From Janibacter cremeus (GTDB lineage: Bacteria; Actinomycetota; Actinomycetes; Actinomycetales; Dermatophilaceae): 64,000 nt of DNA. Each line of letters starts with the position of its first letter. Position 1 is the stretch's first letter. The notes beneath the pieces were generated by a model. The model worked only from the letters and a program-made list of their open reading frames with translations, was not told the DNA's origin and made no database searches. Shown here piece after piece: positions 51,514-60,928 of the stretch. The stretch covers positions 2,604,001 to 2,668,000 of the forward strand of contig NZ_CP115184.1 in NCBI RefSeq assembly GCF_029395675.1, in the 5' to 3' direction. The translations under genes were made by a program, and so were the position numbers.

Positions 51514-52446
51514 TCAGAGCTTGTCGTCGCGGTCGACCGGGAGGTCGCCGTCGAGGTGCTCCGGCGCGAGGTCGGCGTGCTCCGTGGTGTCCGTGGTCGA
51601 CGGGACGGACGAGTCGTTGTCCGCCCAGTCCTGGGCCGAGGTCCACGCATCGGTGCCCTCGGCCGACGTGGCCTGCGGGGTCGGGTCGAGCGCCGGGTCG
51701 ATGGGGGCGGCGTTGGCGGACTCGGCAGCCGGTGCCACGCCGGTGGCGGCGATGCCGCCCGTGACGGACGAGTCGCGGCCGGTGGTCGGCGCCTTGTAGG
51801 GGTCACCGGTCGGCACGGCCCACGGGTCCTTCTTCGGGGCCAGCTTCATCTTGGCGGCGACGGCGGCGACGCCACCGGCGAGGACGGCCAGCAGGACCAG
51901 CTTGCGCTTGCGGCCCTTCTTCGTGGGCTTGCTGCCCTTGCCCTTGGCGGCCTCGAGGGCGGCCCCGGTGTCGCGCTCGTCGCGCAGCGCCGCCATGACC
52001 TCGGGGCCACGCACGACGGCCTCGTCGGCGGCCTTGCGGCCCGCGGCGAGCCCGGCGGCCGCGAGGCTGCCCGCGGTCCCGACGATGCGCTCGCGGGCCT
52101 CCGCGAAGTCCTCGCTGGCGTGGTCCGTGGCCTTGCGGGCCTTCTTCTTGTGCTTCTTGAGGTCCTTCGCGGCGGCCTGGCGACGCTTGCCCGCGGTCTT
52201 CTTGGCGTCCTTCTTGGCCTGCTCGGCCTCCGCGCGCAGCTCCTCGGCGCGAGCCGTGGCGTTCGCGCGGGCGGTGGCTGCCTGCTCGGCGGCCGCCTCC
52301 TTCAGCTCGTGGGCGCGCTCACTGCCGTGCTCGGTCTGCTCTGCGAGCTTGTCGATGATCTCGTGGACCTTGACCGCAGCGGTCTCGGCGGTCTCGTGGG
52401 CGCGCACGCGCCCGTCCTCGACCTTGTTGTTCGTCTGGAACACCAT
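51514..52446 (-). CDS. Ala/Lys-rich coiled-coil protein with one membrane segment
   Basis: No named family is certain; it resembles DUF5324-type actinobacterial proteins. The 310 residues include a long charged, Ala-rich helical region (about 15-150, AEELRAEAEQAKKDAKKTAG), a very basic stretch, a hydrophobic segment (KLVLLAVLAGGVAAVAAKM) and an acidic, Ser/Thr/Asp-rich tail. The start is ATG 52446 or, with better spacing from AGGAGG, GTG 52443. It is divergent from ppiA. A structural or nucleoid/membrane tether role would be a guess. Confidence 0.75.
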   Translation of the reverse strand: MVFQTNNKVEDGRVRAHETAETAAVKVHEIIDKLAEQTEHGSERAHELKEAAAEQAATARANATARAEELRAEAEQAKKDAKKTAGKRRQAAAKDLKKHKKKARKATDHASEDFAEARERIVGTAGSLAAAGLAAGRKAADEAVVRGPEVMAALRDERDTGAALEAAKGKGSKPTKKGRKRKLVLLAVLAGGVAAVAAKMKLAPKKDPWAVPTGDPYKAPTTGRDSSVTGGIAATGVAPAAESANAAPIDPALDPTPQATSAEGTDAWTSAQDWADNDSSVPSTTDTTEHADLAPEHLDGDLPVDRDDKL

Positions 52447-52563
52447 TCCTCCTGCGCGATGGACTACACCCCCATCCTGCACCGGATCGCTCGTGGGGGA
52501 AACCGAGAGGTCCCGAACGGACCGGGCGGTCCACGTGTCGGACGCGCTGACTACGATGAGGGC

Positions 52564-53085
52564 ATGAAGGCGATTCTGCACACGAACCACGGCGACATCT
52601 CCATCGAGCTGTTCCCCAACCAGGCCCCCAAGACGGTCGACAACTTCGCCGGTCTCGCCACCGGTGAGAAGGAGTACACCGACGACGCGGGCCGCTCCAA
52701 CCCCACGAAGTTCTACGACGGTCTCGGCTTCCACCGGGTCATCCCCGGCTTCATGATCCAGGGCGGGTGCCCGCTGGGACAGGGCGTCGGCGGTCCCGGC
52801 TATGCCTTCGACGACGAGATCCACCCCGACCTGACCTTCTCCAAGCCGTACCTGCTCGCCATGGCCAACGCCGGCAAGCGGATGGGCAAGGGCACCAACG
52901 GGTCGCAGTTCTTCGTCACCGTCGGTGAGACCCCGTGGCTGAACGGCAAGCACACGATCTTCGGCGAGGTCTCCGACGCCCCGAGCCGCGAGGTGGTCGA
53001 CTCGATCGCCGCCGTCCCGACCGGTGCGATGGACAAGCCGGCCGAGCCGGTCACCATCGACTCCGTCGAGATCATCCGGGACTGA
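52564..53085 (+). CDS. ppiA: Peptidyl-prolyl cis-trans isomerase, cyclophilin type
   Basis: This 173-residue cytoplasmic cyclophilin has GLGFHRVIPGFMIQGG, NAGKRMGKGTNGSQFFVTV and HTIFGEVSD motifs with the catalytic Arg in FHRVI. It accelerates proline isomerisation during folding. The ATG at 52564 has a short GAGGG RBS. Rhomboid starts 4 bases after its stop. Confidence 0.95.
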   Translation: MKAILHTNHGDISIELFPNQAPKTVDNFAGLATGEKEYTDDAGRSNPTKFYDGLGFHRVIPGFMIQGGCPLGQGVGGPGYAFDDEIHPDLTFSKPYLLAMANAGKRMGKGTNGSQFFVTVGETPWLNGKHTIFGEVSDAPSREVVDSIAAVPTGAMDKPAEPVTIDSVEIIRD

Positions 53086-53089
53086 TCCC

Positions 53090-54001
53090 GTGACCCAGCC
53101 GCCCCAGGGCTGGGGAGGAGCCACCGGACCGCGCGACGGTGCCGGTGGCTCCGACGTTCCGGTCTGCCCCCGGCACCCGGACCAGGTCTCCTACATCCGC
53201 TGCCAGCGCTGCCGCCGACCGGCCTGCCCGGAGTGCCAGCGCAGCGCCGCGGTGGGTGTCCAGTGCGTGGACTGCCTCCGGGAGCAGGCGAAGGGGGAGC
53301 GCCGCCCGGTCACCGTCCTCGGCGGGCGCGCCGGGGCCGACAAGCCCTACCTGACCATGACGATCATCGCGATCTGCGTGCTCGTGTGGATCGGTGAGCA
53401 GATCTCCCCGCAGGTGTTCCAGGCGGTCGCCTTCGCGCCGGTGCTCGGCGCGATCGAGCCCTGGCGGTTCATCACCTCGGCCTTCGCCCACAGCCCGAAC
53501 CAGATCATGCACATCGGCTTCAACATGTTCGCCCTGTGGATCGTCGGCAGCTACCTCGAGCAGATGATGGGCTGGGCGCGCTACCTGGCGATCTACCTCG
53601 TGACGGCCGTCGCCGGGACGGTGGCCTGGCTGCTCTTCCAGCCGGTCGCGTGGGGCGTGCCGGGCTCCAACACCCCGCTCGTGGGTGCCTCGGGGGCCGT
53701 CTTCGGGCTGTTCGCCGCGGTCATCGTGCTCAACCGCCACCTCGGCCGCGACAGCTCGAGCATGGTCGCCATCGTCGGCATCAACGCCGTCATCGGCTTC
53801 ATCATCCCCAACGTCGCCTGGGAGGCCCACCTCGGTGGCCTCGTCGCCGGTGGCATCGTCGCCCTGGCGCTGACGTGGGCCCGCACCCGGCGCAGCCCGG
53901 TCATCGCCTGGGCCGGGATCCTCGGTGTCCTGGCCGTGGTGCTCGCCCTCGCGGTGGGCAAGTACGCCCTGTCCCCGGGAGCCCCCATGCTCCTCGGCTG
54001 A
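53090..54001 (+). CDS. Rhomboid family intramembrane serine protease
   Basis: This 303-residue protein has an N-terminal B-box-like zinc ribbon (CPRHPDQVSYIRCQRCRRPACPEC, read as C-x2-H ... C-x2-C ... C-x2-C ... CVDC) followed by six or seven membrane helices. Catalytic Ser lies in LVGASGAVFGLF and His in WEAHLGGLVAGG, so it should be active. Substrates are unknown. GTG start. This gene regularly sits between ppiA and crgA in actinobacteria. Confidence 0.93.
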   Translation: MTQPPQGWGGATGPRDGAGGSDVPVCPRHPDQVSYIRCQRCRRPACPECQRSAAVGVQCVDCLREQAKGERRPVTVLGGRAGADKPYLTMTIIAICVLVWIGEQISPQVFQAVAFAPVLGAIEPWRFITSAFAHSPNQIMHIGFNMFALWIVGSYLEQMMGWARYLAIYLVTAVAGTVAWLLFQPVAWGVPGSNTPLVGASGAVFGLFAAVIVLNRHLGRDSSSMVAIVGINAVIGFIIPNVAWEAHLGGLVAGGIVALALTWARTRRSPVIAWAGILGVLAVVLALAVGKYALSPGAPMLLG

Positions 54002-54006
54002 GTGAG

Positions 54007-54069
54007 TTACACGCGTGTAATTGTCCCCAGATGGGGACAAGCCTGTGGACAACTCCAGTTGTCCACAGG
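54007..54069. promoter_or_regulatory. Three abutting palindromes, one a pair of inverted DnaA boxes
   Basis: TTACACGCGTGTAA (54007-54020), TTGTCCCCA-GA-TGGGGACAA (54021-54040) and CCTGTGGACAA-CTCCAG-TTGTCCACAGG (54042-54069) follow each other without a gap. The third contains two perfect consensus DnaA boxes (54044-54052 and 54059-54067) facing each other. The block lies between the convergent rhomboid and crgA genes. Confidence 0.85.
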
Positions 54070-54140
54070 GCTGTGGGGGGACAGCATGCGCGAGGGCCCG
54101 CACGTCACACGAGCGGGCCCTCCGTGCGCGGGGAGCGGGG

Positions 54141-54497
54141 CTACTTCCACCTGGTCGTCATGGCGAACCCGGCGAGGATCAGGCCGAAGCCGACGCCGAG
54201 GTTCCACATCCCCCAGCTGGGGACGGGGTACTGCTGCTTGGTGATGTAGAAGGTCACGACCCACAGCCCACCGATGACCATCAGGGCGAGCATCACGGGC
54301 ACGAACCACGGTGGGTTGCCGACGCGCTGTGCCTTCGCCTTGTGCCGCTGCTTGGCCTCTGCCTCCTCGACCGCGGCGTCGGCCTTGGCCCGCTTGCTCG
54401 GGTCGCCGGAGCGCGAGAGCCGGCTGGCCTTCGCCTTCCCGGTGGCCGAGGCCTTGGTCGCCGGGGTGTCCTTCGCGTCATCGGCGGACTTCGCCAC
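54141..54497 (-). CDS. crgA: Cell division protein CrgA
   Basis: This 118-residue membrane protein has a long basic, Ala/Lys-rich cytoplasmic tail (1-58), then the CrgA core: NPPWFVPVMLALMVIGGLWVV and MWNLGVGFGLILAGFAMTTRW, i.e. two membrane helices. CrgA links FtsZ, FtsQ and PBPs in the actinobacterial divisome. The core is typical; the N-terminal tail is longer than the usual 85-95-residue protein. It diverges from the DUF881 gene. Confidence 0.95.
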   Translation of the reverse strand: MAKSADDAKDTPATKASATGKAKASRLSRSGDPSKRAKADAAVEEAEAKQRHKAKAQRVGNPPWFVPVMLALMVIGGLWVVTFYITKQQYPVPSWGMWNLGVGFGLILAGFAMTTRWK

Positions 54498-54581
54498 TGC
54501 GTGCTCCTTCGAGGATGTCAGGTTCGTGGCCTAGCGTAGAGGTCTCCACCGGTGCGACCGAGCGAAGGGGGTGGGACACCC

Positions 54582-55418
54582 GTGGCCGAGGACGAGACCT
54601 CTGCCGGGCAGGAGTCGAGCCCGACCCTGGACGTGGGGCCCCCGACGGATCGTCCCCGGGCGGGACGCCTCCGCGCGTGGCTGACCCACCGTCCCACCGG
54701 GTGGTCCGCGCTCGTGCCCGTCATCGCGCTGGGTGCCGGGCTGCTCTTCGCGACCTCCAGCGCCACCGCCCGCGGCACCGACCTGCGGGCGGAGAGCGCC
54801 GATCTGCCGGGACTCATCCAGGAGGGCACCCGCGAGAACGAACGGGCCGCGCAGCGGGTCGAGGTCCTGCGTGAGGACATCGAGCGTCTGACGAGCGAGG
54901 CGGCTCCCGGGAGCAAGCGGCTGCGCGAGGTCGAGCAGAGGACCACCGCCGTGGCCGACGAGGCGGGTCTGGTGCCGGCCACCGGCGAGGCGGTGACCGT
55001 CACCCTCGACGACGCCCACCTCGACGCCGACGAGATCCCTCCCGGCTTCACCGTCAACGACGTGATCGTCCACCAGCAGGACGTCCAGGGCGTCGTCAAC
55101 GCGCTGTGGCGCGGTGGCGCCGAGGCGATGCAGATCATGGACCAGCGGGTGATCTCCACCAGTGCGGTGCGCTGTGTCGGCAACACCCTGATCCTCCAGG
55201 GCCGTGTCTACTCCCCACCCTTCAGGATCACCGCCGTCGGTGACCCGGACGAGCTGCAGGAGGCACTCGACGAGGACCCCGCCGTCGCCGTCTACCGGCA
55301 GTACGTCGCCGCCGTCGGTCTCGGCTACGAGGTGACGGTCGACGAGCAGCGCGAGCTGCCCGCCTTCTCGGGCCAGACCGGTCTGGAGTACGCCCGGGCC
55401 GTGCCCGACGAGCGGTGA
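54582..55418 (+). CDS. DUF881 family membrane-anchored protein
   Basis: This 278-residue protein has an N-terminal membrane helix (ALVPVIALGAGLLFATSSATA), a short coiled coil (ENERAAQRVEVLREDIERLTSE, quoted in part: RVEVLREDIERL) and the DUF881 domain (VTVTLDDA, GFTVNDVIVHQQDVQGVVNAL, AEAMQIMDQRVISTSAVRCVGN, quoted in part). I chose GTG 54582, 9 bases after GAAGGGGG; GTG 54552 is a weaker alternative. The family resembles YlxW/YlxX division-associated proteins. Confidence 0.88.
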   Translation: MAEDETSAGQESSPTLDVGPPTDRPRAGRLRAWLTHRPTGWSALVPVIALGAGLLFATSSATARGTDLRAESADLPGLIQEGTRENERAAQRVEVLREDIERLTSEAAPGSKRLREVEQRTTAVADEAGLVPATGEAVTVTLDDAHLDADEIPPGFTVNDVIVHQQDVQGVVNALWRGGAEAMQIMDQRVISTSAVRCVGNTLILQGRVYSPPFRITAVGDPDELQEALDEDPAVAVYRQYVAAVGLGYEVTVDEQRELPAFSGQTGLEYARAVPDER

Positions 55419-55434
55419 GGTCCATACTGACCGG

Positions 55435-56091
55435 GTGAGCCAGATCCTCGTCGTCGACAACTACGACAGCTTCGTCTTCACCATCGTCGGGTACCTGCAG
55501 CAGCTGGGTGCCGGGACGACGGTGGTACGCAACGACGCCATCTCCCCCGGGGACGCGGCCGACTTCGACGGGGTCCTCGTCTCGCCGGGGCCCGGTACAC
55601 CGGAGGACGCCGGTGTCTCCATGGCCATGATCGAGTCGTGCGCGGAGCGCGCCCAGCCGATGCTGGGCGTGTGCCTGGGGCACCAGGCCCTCGGGGTCGT
55701 GCTCGGGGCGAGCGTGGGACGGGCACCCGAGCTCCTCCACGGCAAGACCAGCCGCGTCCTCCACGACGAGGACGGTGTGCTCGCCGGGCTGCCCTCCCCC
55801 TTCACCGCGACGCGCTACCACTCGCTGACGATCGACCCGGCGACGGTCCCGGACGATCTCGTCCCCAACGGCCACACCGAGTCCGGCGTCATCATGGCCG
55901 CCCGGCACCGGAGCCTGCCGCTGCACGGGGTCCAGTTCCACCCCGAGTCGGTCCTAACGGAGGGCGGCCACCGCGTCCTCGCCAACTGGCTGGGGATCAC
56001 CGGCGACTCCGGGGCGGTCGCGCGCAGCGACGGCATGTCACCCCTCGTGCGGGACGTCGAGGGCGTCGCCCGGGTCGTCGCGCAGGGCTGA
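55435..56091 (+). CDS. pabA: Glutamine amidotransferase, aminodeoxychorismate/anthranilate synthase component II type
   Basis: This 218-residue class I amidotransferase has the nucleophile in GVCLGHQALG, the catalytic His/Glu in GVQFHPESVLTEGG, and the oxyanion segment SPGPGTPEDAG. It supplies ammonia to a chorismate-using partner for folate or tryptophan synthesis. No component I is nearby. PabA versus TrpG cannot be separated by sequence here; the position before pknB is the usual actinobacterial PabA-like locus. GTG start. Confidence 0.88.
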   Translation: MSQILVVDNYDSFVFTIVGYLQQLGAGTTVVRNDAISPGDAADFDGVLVSPGPGTPEDAGVSMAMIESCAERAQPMLGVCLGHQALGVVLGASVGRAPELLHGKTSRVLHDEDGVLAGLPSPFTATRYHSLTIDPATVPDDLVPNGHTESGVIMAARHRSLPLHGVQFHPESVLTEGGHRVLANWLGITGDSGAVARSDGMSPLVRDVEGVARVVAQG

Positions 56092-56105
56092 CCTGACCGC
56101 TGCGA

Positions 56106-56150
56106 GCACGCGGTCGGCCCCCGCCGGAGGGCGGGGGCCGACTCGCGTGC
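56106..56150. terminator. Bidirectional terminator between pabA-like gene and pknB
   Basis: A 13-bp GC-rich stem (GTCGGCCCCCGCC at 56113-56125 with 56130-56142) with a GGAG loop is extended by GCACGCG/CGCGTGC (56106-56112 with 56144-56150), one bulged T between. It serves both convergent units. Confidence 0.8.
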
Positions 56151-56161
56151 ACCGGTTGGCC

Positions 56162-58054
56162 CTACGGGCTCGGCGGCGAGCCCGTGCTGCGGGGGGAGGA
56201 TCCCGTGTCGGGACCGGTGGGTGAGGAGGTGTCCTCACTGGGGGTCGACGTCTGCGACCCGGTGTCCGTCGACGTGGACGTCGGCTCGGGCTCCTCGGTC
56301 GCGGTGGTCTCCGACTCGGTCGGCTCGACGGTCTCGGTCGTGGGGGGTGCCGTGACGGTCGAGGCGGGCTCCTCCGCGATGACGAAGGTGACCTCGGTGC
56401 CCTGCTCGACCTTCCCGGCCGCGGGGTTCTGCGAGAGGATCGTGCCGGGTGTCGCCTGGGACTCCTCGGGCTGCTCCACGACCTCGAGGTTGAGGTCGTA
56501 GAGCTCGGAGCGCACCTCCGAGATGTCCTGACCGACGTAGTCCTCCAGCTCGACCTGCCCGCTGGCCACGACGAGGTCGACGGTCTCCCCCTTCGATACC
56601 GTCTCCGACACCGACGGGGAGACGGAGATGACCTTGTCGGGGCCCTGCGCGGCAGAGTCCTCCTCCGTGACGTCGCCGACCTGCAGACCCGCTCCCTCGA
56701 GCGCTTCCGTGGCCTCGGACCTGGTCATCCCGACCACGTTGGGGACACTGACGTCCGCAGGACCCGTGGAGACGGTGAGGGTGATCTCGTCCCCCTCCTG
56801 CGCGGTCGAGCCCTCCCGCGGATCCTGCGCGATGACCTGGCCCACGGACTCGTCGCTGGACTCGCTGACGGTGTCCACCTCGAGCCCCAGATCGGTCAGC
56901 TCCGCGGTTGCCTCCTCCTCGCTGGTCCCGACGACCCCGGGCACGGTGATCTCGGGCGCGCCCCTGCTGGCGTCCCAGGCGAACCAGCCGAGAAGCAGGA
57001 GCGGGATGAGCAGCAGGGCGGCGAAGAGCCAGCCGAGGCGGGAGTTGCGTCGACGCTCGGTCGTGGTCGGGATCGACGCCGTATCGGGGTCGGTGCGCGG
57101 GGACGTCGACCCGGCGAGCGAGGCGCCGGCGACGGCCGGCAGGGCCGCAGTGGGGGCCTCGAGCCGGGAGGTCGCCACCGGGCTGACCGGACGGCCGTGG
57201 GCGAAGGCCTCCAGGTCCTCGGCCATCGCCTTGGCGTCGGGGTACCGCTCGTCGCGGTCCTTGGTCAGTGCGTGGACGACCACGGCATCCAGCTCGGAGG
57301 GGACGTCGGGGTTCACCGACGAGGGGAAGGGGATCTCCGAGTTGACGTGCTGGTAGGTCAGCGAGATGGGCTCGCCCGTGTACGGGGTGCGCCCGGTCAG
57401 GAGCTCGAAGAGCAGGCAGCCGGTGGAGTAGACGTCACTGCGCTTGTCGACCGTCTCGCCCCGGGCCTGCTCGGGGGAGATGTACTGCGCGGTGCCGATG
57501 ACGGCCTGGGTCTGCGTCATCGTCGCCTGGGTGTCGGCGATGGCCCGGGCGATGCCGAAGTCCATGACCTTCACGTCGCCGGCGTGCGTGACCATGACGT
57601 TGCCGGGCTTGATGTCGCGGTGGACGATCCCCATGTCGTGGCTGTAGTCGAGGGCCTCGAGGACGTGCTGGACGATCCGCGCGGCCTCGTACGGGTCCAG
57701 CATGCCGGACTCGGTGTCGTTGAGCATCTCCCGCAGGGTGAAGCCGTCGACGTACTCCATGACGATGTAGGGGATGTCCAGCTCGGCGCCGCCGGTCTCG
57801 CGCAGGTGCTCCTCGCCGGAGTCGTAGACGGCCACGATCGAGCGGTGGTTGAGGCCGGCGACGGACTGCGCCTCACGCCGGAAGCGCGCGAGGAAGGCCG
57901 CGTCCCGGGCGTGGTCGGTTCGCAGGATCTTGATCGCGACGGGGCGCCCCAGCCGGGCATCGTGGCCGAGGTGGACCTCGGCCATGCCGCCGCGACCGAT
58001 GAGTTCCCCGACCTCGTAGCGTCCGCCGAGCAGGCGAGGTGCCGACGTGCTCAT
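56162..58054 (-). CDS. pknB: Serine/threonine protein kinase with PASTA domains
   Basis: This 630-residue kinase has a glycine loop LIGRGGMAEVHLG, catalytic loop HRDIKPGN and DFGIARA; then a membrane helix (about 340-360), three PASTA repeats (APEITVPGVVG, DVSVPNVVGMT, VELEDYVGQD) and a Thr/Ser/Glu-rich tail. It senses muropeptides or lipid II and controls growth and division. The third PASTA starts atypically and the usual count in actinobacterial PknB is four. It is the last gene of the pstP-rodA-pbpA-pknB operon. Confidence 0.96.
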   Translation of the reverse strand: MSTSAPRLLGGRYEVGELIGRGGMAEVHLGHDARLGRPVAIKILRTDHARDAAFLARFRREAQSVAGLNHRSIVAVYDSGEEHLRETGGAELDIPYIVMEYVDGFTLREMLNDTESGMLDPYEAARIVQHVLEALDYSHDMGIVHRDIKPGNVMVTHAGDVKVMDFGIARAIADTQATMTQTQAVIGTAQYISPEQARGETVDKRSDVYSTGCLLFELLTGRTPYTGEPISLTYQHVNSEIPFPSSVNPDVPSELDAVVVHALTKDRDERYPDAKAMAEDLEAFAHGRPVSPVATSRLEAPTAALPAVAGASLAGSTSPRTDPDTASIPTTTERRRNSRLGWLFAALLLIPLLLLGWFAWDASRGAPEITVPGVVGTSEEEATAELTDLGLEVDTVSESSDESVGQVIAQDPREGSTAQEGDEITLTVSTGPADVSVPNVVGMTRSEATEALEGAGLQVGDVTEEDSAAQGPDKVISVSPSVSETVSKGETVDLVVASGQVELEDYVGQDISEVRSELYDLNLEVVEQPEESQATPGTILSQNPAAGKVEQGTEVTFVIAEEPASTVTAPPTTETVEPTESETTATEEPEPTSTSTDTGSQTSTPSEDTSSPTGPDTGSSPRSTGSPPSP

Positions 58055-58100
58055 GCTGTCTCCCGGGGCTTGCAGATGGCTGGCGTGGTGGTCGTCGTGC

Positions 58101-59555
58101 TCACTCGAGAGCCGCCTTCATCACGGCGCTGCTGATCGGTCCGGCCACGGCCCCGCCGTAGGCCTCGCTGCCGGCTCGTCCGCCTTCCTCGACGACGACC
58201 GCGACGGCGATCTCGGGGTTGTCCGACGGCGCGAAGCCGGTGAACCACGCGTGTGGTGAGGCATCGGGGGCGTGCTCGGCCGTCCCGGTCTTGCCGGCGA
58301 CGCTGACACCGGGCACCGCTGCCTGGGTCCCCGTGCCGTTCGAGACGACGAGCTCCATCATCTCGGTGAGCTCGTCGGACGTGGAGGAGTCCATGGCCTC
58401 GGAGAGCTGCTCCGGGTTCGTCTCGTCGATCGTCGACAGGTCGGAGCCGAGGACCGACTGGATCATGTAGGGCCGCATGACGTCCCCGTCGTTGGCGACG
58501 GCTGCGCTGACCATGGCCACCTGCAGCGGCGTGACGCGCACCTCGTACTGACCGATCGCGACCTGTGCCTCCTGCGGGGGGCTGAGGTCCTTCGGGATGG
58601 TGGAGGGTGCGACCTCCATCGGGACCTCGAGGTCGTCACCGAAACCGAACTGGCTCGCCTGCTCGCGGATCTTCTCCCCGCCGAGCTCCATGCCGAGCCA
58701 GCCGAAGGCGGTGTTGCACGAGTCCTGCATCGCGATGTCGAAGGCGACCTCGTCACCGGGGCCGCAGGCCAGGCCACCGTGGTTGGGCAGACCGACCTCG
58801 GTCTGGGGCAGGTCGAGGTTCGCCGGCCCGGGGAGCGTCGAGTCCGCGTCCCACTCGCCGTCCTCGAGGGCGGCAGCGGCGGTGATGATCTTGAAGACCG
58901 ATCCCGGGGGGTAGAGGTTCCCCTCGATGGTCCGGTTGACGAGGGGGTTGCCCGGGGCGGAGGTGAGCCTCTCCCAGGTCTCCTTCTCGACCTCCGCGTC
59001 GTGGCTGACCAGCCCGTTGGGGTCGTAGTCGGGGTGCGAGACCATCGCCAGGATCGCCCCGGTGCGCGGGTCGAGCGCGACGACCGCGCCGCGCTGGTCT
59101 CCCAGCGCCTCCTTGGCGGCCCTCTGCACCTCGGGTCGGATCGTCAGCTCGAGGCTGGCGCCCTTGGGCGTGCGGCCGGCGATGGTGCCCGTGATCCGGT
59201 CGTAGAAGAGCTTGTCGTCGCGCCCCGAGAGCAGCCCGTCGGCCGCGCCCTCGACCCCGCCGCCGGGGCCGTAGGTGAAGGAGTAGTAGCCGGTGACGTG
59301 GCTGTAGGTCTCGGGGTGGGGGTAGACGCGCTGCCACTGGAGGTCGTCCTGGGAGGGCTCGGACGTCGCGATCGGCTGCCCCCCGAGGAGGATCTCCCCA
59401 CGCTCGCGGGCGTAGTTCTCCAGCTGGGTGCGGCGGTTGCCATCGGCGTTGTTGATCTCCTGGGCGCCCAGCACCTGGATCCAGGTGCTGGAAGCCAGGA
59501 TCGCCACGAACATCGCGGCGACGAGCATCGACAGGCGACGGATCGGTTGGTTCAT
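58101..59555 (-). CDS. pbpA: Penicillin-binding protein A (class B transpeptidase)
   Basis: This 484-residue membrane-anchored D,D-transpeptidase has catalytic S-x-x-K in PPGSVFKIITAA, S-x-N in QDSCNTAFG and KTG in VAGKTGTAEHAPD. The N-terminal helix (MLVAAMFVAILASSTWIQVL) anchors it. It cross-links peptidoglycan with the glycosyltransferase RodA, whose stop overlaps its ATG. Confidence 0.96.
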   Translation of the reverse strand: MNQPIRRLSMLVAAMFVAILASSTWIQVLGAQEINNADGNRRTQLENYARERGEILLGGQPIATSEPSQDDLQWQRVYPHPETYSHVTGYYSFTYGPGGGVEGAADGLLSGRDDKLFYDRITGTIAGRTPKGASLELTIRPEVQRAAKEALGDQRGAVVALDPRTGAILAMVSHPDYDPNGLVSHDAEVEKETWERLTSAPGNPLVNRTIEGNLYPPGSVFKIITAAAALEDGEWDADSTLPGPANLDLPQTEVGLPNHGGLACGPGDEVAFDIAMQDSCNTAFGWLGMELGGEKIREQASQFGFGDDLEVPMEVAPSTIPKDLSPPQEAQVAIGQYEVRVTPLQVAMVSAAVANDGDVMRPYMIQSVLGSDLSTIDETNPEQLSEAMDSSTSDELTEMMELVVSNGTGTQAAVPGVSVAGKTGTAEHAPDASPHAWFTGFAPSDNPEIAVAVVVEEGGRAGSEAYGGAVAGPISSAVMKAALE

Positions 59556-60928
59556 CGCGTCTTCACCACCTGGGTGGGCGCGTCCATCGAGGCCGGGTCG
59601 AACTCCGGCTCGGGACGGCGTGCGTGGTCACTGATGCGCAGCAGGATGGCGACGAGGGTCCAGTTGGTCAGCAGCGAGGACCCACCGTAGGCGACGAAGG
59701 GGAGCGTCAGGCCGGTCAGCGGGATGACCCGCGTGACGCCGCCGATGACGACGAAGACCTGGATCGCCAGGACGAAGGTCAGGCCGGTGGCGAGCAGCTT
59801 GCCGAAGCCGTCACGCAGGCCGATGGCCGAGCGCAGCCCGCGCTCGATGAGCAGGGCGTAGAGCAGGATGATGGCGAAGACGCCGATGAGGCCGAGCTCC
59901 TCGGCGAGGCTGGTGAAGATGAAGTCCGACTCCGGCAGCGGCGTCAGCCAGGGGCGACCGCGGCCCAGGCCGGTGCCGGAGATCCCACCGGCGGCCATGC
60001 CCATGATCCCCGTGGCCAGCTGGCCGCACTGCTCGGCGCCCTCCTGCGAGAACGTGTCGGTCCAGCACAGGATGCGCGTGCGGATGTGGCTGGCGAACTG
60101 GTAGGCGATGAAGGCACCGATCGCGGCGAAGCCGAGGCCGAGGACGATCCAGGAGATCCGCTCCGTGGCGACGTAGAGCATGGCGACGAAGAGGCCGAAG
60201 AGCAGCAGTGTCGTGCCGAAGTCGTTCTCGAGCACGAGCACGAGGGCGGCCACGACGCAGGCGATGAGCAGCGGCCCGAGGTCACGGGCGCGGGGGAAGG
60301 AGATGCCCATGAACTTGCGGCCCGCCAGGGCGAGCATGTCGCGGGTCTGCACGAGGTACCCGGCGAAGAAGATCGCCAGCAGGATCTTCGCCACCTCGGC
60401 CGGCTGGAAGGTGAAGAGCCCGAGCTTGATCCAGATGCGGGCACCGTACACGGTGTGACCGAGCGGGGTCAGCGGCATCGCGATGAAGATGAGCGCGAGC
60501 AGTCCTGAGGTGTAGGTCAGTCCGCGCAGCGTCCGGTGGTCGCGCAGGGTGACGAGCACGATCAGCGCGATGGCGACGCCGAGGCCCGTCCACAGCACCT
60601 GTCGTGAGGCCAGGCCGGACGTGAAGTCCTTGCCCGCGGCGAGGTCGAGGCGGTGGATCATCACCAGGCCGATGCCGTTGAGCAGCGTGACCACGGGCAG
60701 GATGATCGGGTCGGCGAAGCTGGCCCGCCAGCGCAGGACGAGGTGCACCCCGAGCGCGATCAGGCCGAGGACTCCGGCGTGGCCGAGCAGGTCCGGCGGG
60801 ATCTCGCCGTCCTGGGCCACGGTGACGTTGACGTAGGCGAGGACGACGACACCGAGCGCCAGTGCGGTGAGCAGCAGCTCGATGTTGCGGCCACGGGCCG
60901 GGGTGATGGTCGTGATCGCTCGACTCAT
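59552..60928 (-). CDS. rodA: FtsW/RodA/SpoVE-family peptidoglycan polymerase
   Basis: This 458-residue SEDS glycosyltransferase has about twelve membrane helices. Motifs are GARIWIKLGLFTFQPAEVAKI, LENDFGTTLLLFG and LPFVAYGGSSLLTNW. It polymerises lipid II together with PbpA. I chose the ATG at 60928, which overlaps the pstP stop (ATGA). The cluster context favours RodA over FtsW. Confidence 0.95.
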   Translation of the reverse strand: MSRAITTITPARGRNIELLLTALALGVVVLAYVNVTVAQDGEIPPDLLGHAGVLGLIALGVHLVLRWRASFADPIILPVVTLLNGIGLVMIHRLDLAAGKDFTSGLASRQVLWTGLGVAIALIVLVTLRDHRTLRGLTYTSGLLALIFIAMPLTPLGHTVYGARIWIKLGLFTFQPAEVAKILLAIFFAGYLVQTRDMLALAGRKFMGISFPRARDLGPLLIACVVAALVLVLENDFGTTLLLFGLFVAMLYVATERISWIVLGLGFAAIGAFIAYQFASHIRTRILCWTDTFSQEGAEQCGQLATGIMGMAAGGISGTGLGRGRPWLTPLPESDFIFTSLAEELGLIGVFAIILLYALLIERGLRSAIGLRDGFGKLLATGLTFVLAIQVFVVIGGVTRVIPLTGLTLPFVAYGGSSLLTNWTLVAILLRISDHARRPEPEFDPASMDAPTQVVKTR

